Part shown: piece by piece, positions 8,682 to 16,854 of the stretch
Position numbering within the stretch: the stretch's first letter is position 1
How the letters are laid out: the number at the start of each line of letters is the position of its first letter
Assembly (NCBI RefSeq): GCF_007971525.1
Contig: NZ_CP042437.1
Coordinates: forward strand, 930,001-994,000
DNA: 64,000 nucleotides
Origin: Mucilaginibacter ginsenosidivorax
Lineage (GTDB): Bacteria; Bacteroidota; Bacteroidia; Sphingobacteriales; Sphingobacteriaceae
Reading direction: 5' to 3'
Notes under the pieces: model-generated
Database searches by the model: none
The model's input: the letters and a program-made list of their open reading frames with translations, nothing else
Told to the model about the DNA's origin: nothing
Translations under genes and position numbers: made by a program

Positions 8682-10091
8682 ATGAACCAGCAAAATTCAA
8701 AGTCTGTACAAAGCAGGTCTACCCTATTTTTGGTGGCCATTACTTTGGTAGCAACATTGGGCGGTTTACTTTTCGGTTTTGATATGGCCGTAATTTCGGG
8801 CGTACTGCCTTTTGTTAAAAGCCAGTTCTCGTTATCATCAGCTACAGAAGGTTGGTTTGTATCATCGGCATTGGTTGGCTGTATTATCGGCGTATCCTTC
8901 TCGGGCGATTTAAGCGACCGGATAGGCCGCAAAAAGATGTTAATGTTGGCGGCCATATTATTCCTGCTTTCGGCCATTGGCTCGGCGTTATCATCGGGCT
9001 TTACCTTACTCATACTGGCACGCATGCTTGGTGGCATGGGCGTAGGCGTGGCATCAATTGTAGCACCTTTGTATATCTCAGAAATTGCCCCCGCAAACGT
9101 GAGGGGTCGCCTGGTTACCTTTTACCAGCTGGCTATTACCGCGGGGATACTGGTGGCCTATTTAACCAACGCGGGCTTACTAAGTTTTTCGTTAAACTAT
9201 AAAGGCAGCGGATTGGGCGATATTTTAAACCTGGTACTGGTTAAGGAAGTTTGGCGCGGCATGTTGGGTTTAGGTACAGTGCCCGCCTTGCTATTTTTTA
9301 CAGGCTTATGTTTTGTACCCGAAAGCCCGCGCTGGCTTATCCAGCAAGGTAAAAATGATGAAGGGATAGCTATTTTGGCAAAAATTACCAATATGGCTTC
9401 GGCGCAAAAAGATGCTCTGCTAATACAAAACACCAAAAGCCAGGAGAAAGGATCATATAAAGAAGTGTTTTCGCCGGCCATGCGCAAACCCTTGCTTATC
9501 GGCCTGCTGCTGCCCCTGTTTTCGCAGTTTAGCGGTATTAACGCTGTAATATATTACGGGCCGCGTATTTTAAGCGATGCGGGCATTAACATCACCAATG
9601 CGCTACTTGGGCAAATCGTTTTTGGCATCGCCAATTTCCTGTTTACCATTATAGCCATCTGGAAGGTTGATAAAATGGGGCGCAGGCCATTATACATTGC
9701 AGGTTCGTTGGGTGCCACAGTGTGCCTGGCATTTACGGGCATTTGTTTTTACGCAGGTACAACCAGCAGCATCTCGTTAGTTATCAGCATTATACTATTC
9801 CTGGCTTGTTTCGCATTCTCTATCGGGCCGCTCAAATTTGTTATCGCTTCAGAAATTTTCCCTACCAAAATACGTGGCAGGGCTTTGGCTTTAAGTATCA
9901 TGGTGATGTGGATTGCCGATACTATTGTGGGGCAGCTTACACCCATGTTTTTAGGCTCGGTTGGGCCGGCAGCTACCTTTTGGTTTTTCTCGGCTTGCTG
10001 CCTGCTATCATTCTGGGTAGTATATAAACTGGTGCCCGAGACCAAGGGTAAATCGCTTGAGGAGGTTCAGGAGATTTGGGCGGGGCATTAG
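8682..10091 (+). CDS. Sugar porter family MFS transporter
   Basis: A 469-residue inner-membrane protein with 12 predicted membrane segments. Sugar-porter signatures are present: DLSDRIGRKKM between TM2 and TM3, RMLGGMGVGVASIVAPLYISE, PESPRWLI after TM6, VDKMGRRPL in the second half, and the terminal PETKGKSLEEV. It most resembles XylE/GLUT-type proton symporters. It likely brings mannose or another monosaccharide released in the periplasm into the cytoplasm, feeding the upstream isomerase (46 bp away, same strand, probably one operon). The exact sugar cannot be read from the sequence. Confidence 0.92.
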   Translation: MNQQNSKSVQSRSTLFLVAITLVATLGGLLFGFDMAVISGVLPFVKSQFSLSSATEGWFVSSALVGCIIGVSFSGDLSDRIGRKKMLMLAAILFLLSAIGSALSSGFTLLILARMLGGMGVGVASIVAPLYISEIAPANVRGRLVTFYQLAITAGILVAYLTNAGLLSFSLNYKGSGLGDILNLVLVKEVWRGMLGLGTVPALLFFTGLCFVPESPRWLIQQGKNDEGIAILAKITNMASAQKDALLIQNTKSQEKGSYKEVFSPAMRKPLLIGLLLPLFSQFSGINAVIYYGPRILSDAGINITNALLGQIVFGIANFLFTIIAIWKVDKMGRRPLYIAGSLGATVCLAFTGICFYAGTTSSISLVISIILFLACFAFSIGPLKFVIASEIFPTKIRGRALALSIMVMWIADTIVGQLTPMFLGSVGPAATFWFFSACCLLSFWVVYKLVPETKGKSLEEVQEIWAGH

Positions 10092-10403
10092 GCCTCACTC
10101 TGCCCGCAAAGACTAATGTGAGTACACATTTTACCAAAAGAAAATGTCATTTCGAACGAACAGAGTGGGATTGTGTGAGGGGGTGAGGAGAAATCTTATG
10201 CGATTTGCATTCCGAGGGGCCATGTTGATGCAGGGCGTTAAAGATTTCTCCTCGTACCTCGTTCGAAATGACAACTTCTTTTTATAGGGACTTGTGTGTG
10301 CCCAGCAGTCTTGGGGAGAGGGTTCTTGATTTACATGTTTTTTAAATCCTCTCCTTTGGAGAGGATTTAGGTGAGGCTCTTAACGATATATAAAATAAGC
10401 AAT
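10092..10403. other. Intergenic region filled with hairpin repeats
   Basis: No gene is visible. It contains the GTCATTTCGA hairpin element (10146-10272) and a perfect 11-bp hairpin AAATCCTCTCC-TTT-GGAGAGGATTT (10344-10368), followed by AGGTGAGGCT, a motif common in Bacteroidota spacers. No clear promoter for the following GH92 gene was found, so it may depend on read-through from the transporter gene. Confidence 0.45.
10146..10272. repeat. GTCATTTCGA palindromic element, copy 1
   Basis: The ends are GTCATTTCGAACGA and TCGTTCGAAATGAC, with inner inverted repeats GAGAAATCTT / AAGATTTCTC. A related 151-bp element is at 53179-53329. It is noncoding and would form a cruciform or a long RNA hairpin. 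Confidence 0.65.
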
Positions 10404-12677
10404 ATGATAAGGATACGCAAAACGGCTGTATTGTTCCTGGCAATTTCATGCGTGTATTTAAGCGGCGCCGCGCAAACAAAACAGCCGGTTGATTATGTTG
10501 ATCCGTTCATCGGCACATCTAATTCCCGGTGGATGCTGTTCCCTGGTGCCACCATGCCCAACGGAATGGTTAAGCTTAGCCCCGATAATCAAAGAGGTGT
10601 TTGGCAGGGCGGTTATGAGTATGCCGTAGGGAGTATCCATGGCTTTAGCTTTTTACACGGCTGGACAATGGCGGGCCTACTGACCATGCCTGCCAACGGC
10701 GATCTGTCCACATCACCAGGCGCGCCCGACGAACCGTTTAAAGGGGCCGGGGCCGGTTACCACTCCAGGTTCAGGCACGAGGATGAAAAGGCCTCGCCGG
10801 GGTACTATTCTGTTTTCCTGTTGGACCCGCAGGTTAAGGTGGAACTGACTGCAACCGAACGTATCGGTGTGCAGCGCTATACTTTTGCCAAAGACAGCTC
10901 GAACCGGATCATGATCCAGCTTAACATCCCGGCAGAGTATGGTTATGACCTGAAAGATGCTGTTATTACTAAAGTGTCCAACTCCGAGATACAGGGTTAT
11001 GCCAAAACAGCATCGGCCAATTTTAATGACTATACCCTGTATTTTGTAATGCAGTTTAACAAGCCTTTTCATGATTTTGAGGGATATGGAAACCAATCGG
11101 CAGTTAAGAGCAATAAAGAGATCAAAGGATCGGGCGAGTTGGGTGCATACGTTACCTACCCAACCTCCAAAACCGAACAGGTAATACTCAGAACAGGGAT
11201 CTCATTTGTTAATATGGACCAGGCCCGGCTCAATCTTAAAACCGAGTTGAAAGATTTCGGCTGGAATTTTGACGCCCTGGTAAAACATAACCGGACAATA
11301 TGGAATAATACCCTAAAAAGCATTGCGGTAACCGGTGGCAGCGAAACCGATAAGAAGAAATTTTACACCAATTTTTACCGCTGTTTCACTGCCAAGATGA
11401 TCATGAGCGATGCCAACGGAAAATATACCGATGCCTGCGAAAATGTACAGCAATTACCGGCCGGGCGCACTGCAATGATAGGTGGCGATGCTTACTGGAA
11501 TACCTTTTGGAATTTGAACCTGCTATGGACCCTGACATCGCCTGATATGGTGCAGCAACTGGTAGATACGCAGCTGGAAATGTATGAAAAAACAGGCTGG
11601 CTATCTAAAGGCCCTGCGGGGATTGAGTACTCGGGCATTATGGAGGGCTCGCATGAAATGGCATTGATTTCCAGCGCGTATTTAAAAGGCATAGTAACCA
11701 AAGATGCTGAGATAGCTTACCGCGCCATGAAAAAGACGATGGAGGTTGAACCCACTCCTACCTGCGGGGGCAATCCGGGCAATCCACAGATAACTGATTA
11801 TGCCAAATTTGGCTTTGTACCTGTTGAAAAAGGTGCCACCTCAAAAGCATTAGATTATGCGTACGATGATTGGTGCGTAGCCCAGATGGCTAAATTGCTG
11901 CATAAGGATGATGATTATAACTTTTTTTTAAAGCGATCTGCAAGCTGGAAAAACGTTTTTAACCCGGCAAGCCGCTACGTTACGCCAAGGAAAGCAGATG
12001 GCTCATTTATCCCTGATTTCGACCTTTTTTCTGTTAGTCATTTTGTGGAGGGCAACTCCTGGCAATATTCGTTATATGTGCCGCATGATGTTCCGGGTTT
12101 AATCAATTATATCCATAAGGATGAATTTTTAAAGCGGCTAACCATCGGCTTTCAAAAATCTGAGGTACACAAATTTGCGGCGCACGCGCTTGACCGTACT
12201 ATGGGGCAATCGGCCGAATATTATATTAACCAGGGCAACGAGGTAAATATGCAGGCAGCTTTCCTGTTTAATTATGCAGGCAAGCCATCCCTTACCCAAT
12301 ATTATACCAGGAAGATACTGAACACTTTTTATGATGCCTCGCCCTACGTTGGCTGGAATGGCGACGAAGACGAAGGCCAGATGGGTGCCTGGTTTGTATT
12401 AAGCTCGATGGGTTTATTTGAAATGAACGGCGGCACATCGCCCGATTTAAGGATTGATATTACCAGCCCCCTGTTTAGCGATATTAAAATCAATTTGAAC
12501 CCATCCTATTTCAAGGGAAAATCATTCGAGATTAAGGCATATCATAATTCGGCCAAAAACATTTACATCCGTACGGCAAAGCTAAACGGTAAAACCTTAA
12601 AGGGTAACCATATCAGCTTTAAAGATATTGTAAACGGCGGCAAGCTGGAGTTGTATATGAGCGCTGCCGCTAATTAA
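10404..12677 (+). CDS. GH92 alpha-mannosidase, secreted
   Basis: A 757-residue exo-alpha-mannosidase-type enzyme. Signal peptide MIRIRKTAVLFLAISCVYLS ends near GAAQ. The N-terminal beta-sandwich begins VDYVDPFIGTSNSRW and includes LFPGATMPNGMVKLSPDNQ. The (alpha/alpha)6 part contains YWNTFWNLNLLW, FVEGNSWQYSLYVPHDVPG with the probable catalytic acid Glu549, and WNGDEDEGQMGAW (acidic cluster 654-657) with the base and metal residues. GH92 enzymes are calcium-dependent and trim terminal alpha-mannose from N-glycans or yeast mannan. ATG 10404 is preferred to 10371 because it gives a clean signal peptide. It converges on another GH92 gene downstream. Confidence 0.95.
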   Translation: MIRIRKTAVLFLAISCVYLSGAAQTKQPVDYVDPFIGTSNSRWMLFPGATMPNGMVKLSPDNQRGVWQGGYEYAVGSIHGFSFLHGWTMAGLLTMPANGDLSTSPGAPDEPFKGAGAGYHSRFRHEDEKASPGYYSVFLLDPQVKVELTATERIGVQRYTFAKDSSNRIMIQLNIPAEYGYDLKDAVITKVSNSEIQGYAKTASANFNDYTLYFVMQFNKPFHDFEGYGNQSAVKSNKEIKGSGELGAYVTYPTSKTEQVILRTGISFVNMDQARLNLKTELKDFGWNFDALVKHNRTIWNNTLKSIAVTGGSETDKKKFYTNFYRCFTAKMIMSDANGKYTDACENVQQLPAGRTAMIGGDAYWNTFWNLNLLWTLTSPDMVQQLVDTQLEMYEKTGWLSKGPAGIEYSGIMEGSHEMALISSAYLKGIVTKDAEIAYRAMKKTMEVEPTPTCGGNPGNPQITDYAKFGFVPVEKGATSKALDYAYDDWCVAQMAKLLHKDDDYNFFLKRSASWKNVFNPASRYVTPRKADGSFIPDFDLFSVSHFVEGNSWQYSLYVPHDVPGLINYIHKDEFLKRLTIGFQKSEVHKFAAHALDRTMGQSAEYYINQGNEVNMQAAFLFNYAGKPSLTQYYTRKILNTFYDASPYVGWNGDEDEGQMGAWFVLSSMGLFEMNGGTSPDLRIDITSPLFSDIKINLNPSYFKGKSFEIKAYHNSAKNIYIRTAKLNGKTLKGNHISFKDIVNGGKLELYMSAAAN

Positions 12678-12867
12678 ACTTTAATCCTGAGCTGTAAAAT
12701 CCAGCGAATCTGCCGGTAATGGTATCCCTTAAAGTGTCATGTTTGGGTGATAAAATTTCACAAAATCCTGAAGGGAAATAGCATTCAAAAATAAAATACT
12801 GTCATGCTGAGTGGTAAAATTTAGCGAAATTCTGAAAGAGGGAATGACAATTAAAAATAAACCACTG

Positions 12868-13056
12868 TCATCCTGAGGCACGAAGGATCTATTCGCGAAC
12901 TTTATTGGCGGTTATGCATGGCGTACAATAGATCCTTCGCTATCGCTCAGGATGACAGAAAATGAAACTTGTCATGGGTAGGAACGAAGCATCTATTAGC
13001 GAACTTTTCTATCGCTCATGCATAGCTGATAGATCCTTCGTACCTCAGGATGACAG
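12868..13056. repeat. Two tandem GTCATCCTGAG-type hairpin units
   Basis: Unit one begins GTCATCCTGAGGCACGAAGG (12868) and ends GCTCAGGATGACAG (about 12959). Unit two follows immediately (from about 12969) and ends CCTCAGGATGACAGG. Both carry AGATCCTTCG near the right arm and TATT(C/A)GCGAACTTT near the left, so they are divergent copies of one element. Confidence 0.6.
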
Positions 13057-13082
13057 GAGGTGTGACATCGGTTTAATCTTCA

Positions 13083-13175
13083 ATGTCATGCCGAACTTGT
13101 TTCGGCACCCCACATGCTAAGTGTACTTCATGCGGGTCACCTATCCTGTGGGATCCCGAAACAAGTTCGGGATGA
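13083..13175. repeat. GTCATGCCGAACTTG-type hairpin
   Basis: Left arm TGTCATGCCGAACTTGTTTC and right arm GAAACAAGTTCGGGATGAC face each other, separated by GC-containing spacer. It is a different family from the neighbouring units but shares the terminal GTCAT / ATGAC ends. Confidence 0.6.
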
Positions 13176-13274
13176 CTTTCGTTTTTAAACATATCATAGT
13201 CAGTAACCAAGTATCCGCTTGCGAACCTCGCATTGTAGATTACATACAACTGTCCGATCCGAGTATAATCAAAA

Positions 13275-13306
13275 AAACTTGCGAAGTTTAAAAACTTCGC
13301 AAGTTT
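13275..13306. terminator. Perfect 15-bp hairpin, bidirectional terminator candidate
   Basis: AAACTTGCGAAGTTT and its exact complement are separated by two adenines. It lies 32 bp beyond the stop codon of the leftward GH92 gene and would end transcripts arriving from either side. Confidence 0.6.
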
Positions 13307-13337
13307 AGTCCCAGGCAAATGCGGGAGCTATAATTAC

Positions 13338-16300
13338 CTACTGCGTAACCGGCAAGTCCTTAATACCCCATGACTTATTAGGTTCGGGGCCCATTTCCAG
13401 CTTTAGCTCCCCTCCTTTTAACAATTCAGATGCGGGAAACCAGAAGGATTGCAGCGCTTTACCGTTAAGTGTAGCGCTTTGTACATATTTATTATCCCTC
13501 GATACGTTTTTAGCCTCGATGGTAAAGCTTTGCCCCCTGCCGTACGCGCCGTTAAGGTGAATGGTTACTTTAGGAAAAATGGGGCTTCCTATTTCGTATA
13601 TCGGGTGTGCACCGGCACCGCCATCTGTTTGGAAAAGCCCTAAGGCGTTCATTATAAACCACGAACTCATTTGCCCCTGGTCTTCATCGCCCAGGTAGGC
13701 ATTGGCTACACCAAAGCCGTAAAAACGATCGACCACCGAGCGGCTCCATTTTTGGGTAAGCCAGGGGTGTTTGCCCCAGTTAAACAGGAACGCAAACTGC
13801 ATACTTTGCTGGTTGCCCTGTATCACCGGGTAGTCCCAATACTGATCGCCGGGGGCATTAAACCTCAGCTTGTAGCTCTCTTTAAAGCCCCAGCTCAACC
13901 TGTCGATAAACTTATCCTGGCCTATTTTCTGTATCAGGCCGGGAACATCCTGGGGTACAAAAAACGTGAGCTGCCACGCATTTCCTTCTACATAATGCTC
14001 ATTAGCGCCCGACCGGAAAGGATCAAAATTTGGATACCAGATACCATCTGAATTTTTCATCCGCGAATACCCAATTGTTGTATCCATCGCATTTTTCCAA
14101 TAGCCCGACCTGGTTTTAAAGGTGTCGTAAATATCATTACGGCCTAATGACTTTGCCAGTTGCGAAACTGTCCAATCGTCATAAGCGTACTCCATTGTGT
14201 TTGAAAACCGCCCTTTATCATACGGCACATATTTGTATTCTAAATAGGCTTCCAGGTCTTCATTTCCTGCAAAGCCTGCCTTTCCTACTTTTTGTGCGGG
14301 CGTAGTCTGCATTTTCACCACAGCTTTAAGCACCTTTTGCGAATCATAATCGCGGATGCCCATCTGGTACGCGCCCACCATCAGCGGGATCTCGTGCTCG
14401 GCTACCATCACCGGCACGTAGTTCATCCCGGCGGGACCTTTTGCAAGCCAGCCATCAGCATCGTACATAGCCAGTTGAGATTTTACCCAGTTTGACGACC
14501 ATTCGGGCGTTGCCAGGTTCCAAAACTGGTTAAGGTTCCAAAAGGTGTTCCAAAACGCATCGCAACCCATTGCCGGCGATTTAGGGTCTTTCAATTGCTG
14601 CAGTTTTTTCGAGGCATCAATCCATTGCCCGTTTACATCACTCCAGGTATTGCGGCTGGCCAGCGCCCGGAACATGTTACTATAAAACCGCATTTTTTCG
14701 CGGCTATCGTTGGTGCTTATCTCCAGGCGCCCCAATAGCTTATTCCAGGTTTCCTTTTGGCCTTCACGTACTTTTTCAAAGTTCCAGTTATACGGTTTGG
14801 TAATTTCTTCTGTTAAATTTTGTGCCGCGTTATCAAGGCTCACCAGTGATATGCCGGTGCGGGTTTGTACCACCTGGTTTTCGCGGGTACCAAACTCCAC
14901 ATAAGCGCCCGCATTTTTAGGGTCAATAGCACCTACAATATCACCATCCCCTACTTTATTATTTACCCAGGTGCCAAATTTGCGTATTGGGCGGTCAAAC
15001 TCAATCACAAAATAAACTGTATAGTTTTGATCGACCCCGCCCGACCATGCATCCTTGGTAAATTGCTTGCTCGATCCTTCTATCCGGGTATCGCTAACCT
15101 TCTTTAATGTAACATCCTTTAGGCTGTAACCATATTCCGCCGGGATTTTCAAGTCAATCATTACCCTTGCATTTTCGGTTTTGGGGTAGGTATAACGTTC
15201 AAAACCGCAACGGGTGGTTGCCGTAAGCTCGGCTTTAATGTGATAATCGGTCAGCATTACTTTATAATACCCTAAAGGCGCTTCCTCGCTCGATTTATCA
15301 ATCTGCGAGCGGTAACCGCCATCGCGTTTACGCTCGTCGCCAATACGGGTTTGCAGCGGGCCGCTGGTGGGCATCATACCCAGGCCGGCCATTGTCCATT
15401 CATGAATGTGGCTAAATGTACCTATACTTTCAAAAGTGGGATCGTAACCACCCATCCAGCCCCCGTTTTGGTTATCGGGGCTCAGTTTAACCATCCCAAA
15501 AGGCATCCAGGGACCAGGTGCAATCATCCACCTGGAGTGAGCCGAACCCAGGCGCGTATCAACATAATCTGCAGGTGTTTGTAGCTTATTGGGCAACCGC
15601 AGCACTACTCCTTTTTCAAGCAAAGTATCGTTGCAAAAAACCTCGTAGCTGCTTTTTTTTGCGGCTGCAACAGCCGGCATAGGCGCTTCAAACACATACC
15701 TCGCCGAATCCAGTTTATCGGAAAAAATTATCTTGCCGTCCAGCTTAACCAGCAATTTAGGTTTTCCGCTCAGGTGCTGTGCATCAACAAGCAGCGGCTG
15801 ATATCTTTTTTTACCATCTTCAATATCATATGCCGCGGGTTTAACGCTGCGCAAAAAGATATTACCGGGAGCGGTTAGTTGTAGTTCCTTTGGACCATCC
15901 AGTTTAACCTGGTCAAATACCAGCCATGAGCCATCTATCGAGGTAATTTGGATTTCGTTTCCACCTTTGTGCAACAGGCCGTTTTTTATGGGGATGGTTA
16001 GCGTATAAGGATTGGCTTCACTAAGGTCGCCCTCAACAACCTTATTGTTTTTGCCGTTTGGCAGCCGGGTTTCAAACGACTGGCCGTTGATGACCACCTT
16101 TACCAATGGCGGCGAGGCGGCATTATAGCCAACCATGTTTATGGTAAAACTATACCCCCCATTAACCGGCAAAGTTTTTACACCAAACAAAATATTAAGC
16201 ACCTGCGAATGAATGCCCGAAGTACCGCCCGTGCCGCCCCAGTCATCATTCGGGCCAGGTAATACATATGGCCAATCAATTTCGGGTTTAGATAGCCCGA

Positions 16301-16499
16301 TCAGAAAAAAGCGGTCCTCCCATCCAAAGTCATGGTCTAAAAAATGTTGGTATGCTGCAGGAGCCAACGCCATCCCCAAACTACTGCGGTCGGCCTTGCC
16401 TATTTGCCAGATTGTGCCTTGTTGGGCAAAACCTCTGTTTAATGTAAAGCACAATGCGGCCATTAAAAGCACACTTTTTCTATTAATCCTTATAAACAT
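13338..16499 (-). CDS. GH92 alpha-mannosidase with N-terminal CBM-like module
   Basis: A 1053-residue secreted protein. After the signal peptide (MFIRINRKSVLLMAALCF, ending near GFAQ) come about 190 residues with TIWQIGKADRS and GGYSFTINMVGYNA motifs, like the C-terminal CBM-like domain of family 4 rhamnogalacturonan lyases. A short beta-sandwich linker follows, then a full GH92 domain from about residue 310 (ADYVDTRLGSAHSRW). Catalytic landmarks are the probable acid Glu838 in YVEGNAWQL and the acidic motif GDEDQGQMSSW. The start at 16499 was chosen for the signal peptide; upstream in-frame codons run through the promoter. It probably trims alpha-mannosides, with the extra module binding glycan. 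Confidence 0.93.
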   Translation of the reverse strand: MFIRINRKSVLLMAALCFTLNRGFAQQGTIWQIGKADRSSLGMALAPAAYQHFLDHDFGWEDRFFLIGLSKPEIDWPYVLPGPNDDWGGTGGTSGIHSQVLNILFGVKTLPVNGGYSFTINMVGYNAASPPLVKVVINGQSFETRLPNGKNNKVVEGDLSEANPYTLTIPIKNGLLHKGGNEIQITSIDGSWLVFDQVKLDGPKELQLTAPGNIFLRSVKPAAYDIEDGKKRYQPLLVDAQHLSGKPKLLVKLDGKIIFSDKLDSARYVFEAPMPAVAAAKKSSYEVFCNDTLLEKGVVLRLPNKLQTPADYVDTRLGSAHSRWMIAPGPWMPFGMVKLSPDNQNGGWMGGYDPTFESIGTFSHIHEWTMAGLGMMPTSGPLQTRIGDERKRDGGYRSQIDKSSEEAPLGYYKVMLTDYHIKAELTATTRCGFERYTYPKTENARVMIDLKIPAEYGYSLKDVTLKKVSDTRIEGSSKQFTKDAWSGGVDQNYTVYFVIEFDRPIRKFGTWVNNKVGDGDIVGAIDPKNAGAYVEFGTRENQVVQTRTGISLVSLDNAAQNLTEEITKPYNWNFEKVREGQKETWNKLLGRLEISTNDSREKMRFYSNMFRALASRNTWSDVNGQWIDASKKLQQLKDPKSPAMGCDAFWNTFWNLNQFWNLATPEWSSNWVKSQLAMYDADGWLAKGPAGMNYVPVMVAEHEIPLMVGAYQMGIRDYDSQKVLKAVVKMQTTPAQKVGKAGFAGNEDLEAYLEYKYVPYDKGRFSNTMEYAYDDWTVSQLAKSLGRNDIYDTFKTRSGYWKNAMDTTIGYSRMKNSDGIWYPNFDPFRSGANEHYVEGNAWQLTFFVPQDVPGLIQKIGQDKFIDRLSWGFKESYKLRFNAPGDQYWDYPVIQGNQQSMQFAFLFNWGKHPWLTQKWSRSVVDRFYGFGVANAYLGDEDQGQMSSWFIMNALGLFQTDGGAGAHPIYEIGSPIFPKVTIHLNGAYGRGQSFTIEAKNVSRDNKYVQSATLNGKALQSFWFPASELLKGGELKLEMGPEPNKSWGIKDLPVTQ

Positions 16500-16571
16500 A
16501 TATTCAAAATTGATTTGCGCATAAATTATTGCCGGTACATTAATAACTGTAAAATGAATTACATTATAATG

Positions 16572-16608
16572 TATGTACATAAATACATAAAATATTTCAT
16601 TGCGCAAA
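16572..16608 (-). promoter_or_regulatory. Promoter of the second GH92 gene with overlapping putative GntR operator
   Basis: On the minus strand TTTG (16605-16608), 19 bases, and TATTTATG (16578-16585; one mismatch to TAnnTTTG) running into TACATA. The plus-strand site TATGTACATAAATACATA (16572-16589) differs at one base of 18 from the SusC site at 3401-3418, 13 kb away. Confidence 0.7.
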
Positions 16609-16789
16609 TTTTTTATACAATACAACCAATAAATTTTTATTGACAGGGTACCATCAACGGAATGCCTACCGAAAAAAAACAGGCCATAGATGCGACCACC
16701 ATATAATTGGGCTATAAATTAAACGGGCGCGAGCGCCATTGTTTGAAATTTATTGTTTTATATATATTATTATTTTATTTAAAATAAAC

Positions 16790-16797
16790 TACATTTG
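16790..16797 (+). promoter_or_regulatory. Candidate -7 box for the hybrid two-component gene
   Basis: TACATTTG matches the Bacteroidota -7 consensus and lies 57 bp before the chosen start. No TTTG or TTG was found at the expected -33 spacing, so the call is tentative. The rest of 16609-16854 is AT-rich without recognisable features. Confidence 0.35.
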
Positions 16798-16854
16798 AGT
16801 AGGGTGGCTCTTTACAGAACACCCGGCCTTTACAAAACCTGTTATAAACACTTA

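Larger units (their letters stand above)
12678..13337. other. Convergent intergenic region packed with palindromic repeats
   Basis: The 660 bases between the two convergent GH92 genes hold no credible gene. They consist of partial and full hairpin units, including two GTCATCCTGAG-type units, a GTCATGCCGAACTTG-type unit and a terminator-like perfect hairpin (each listed separately). Fragments such as AAAATTT(C/A)(A/G)C(A/G)AAAT near 12750 and 12820 look like further decayed units. Confidence 0.6.

Noticed and set aside
13073-13318. 81-residue open frame on the minus strand
   Set aside because: It runs through palindromic repeats and a terminator-like hairpin; the product is a translation of repeat DNA.
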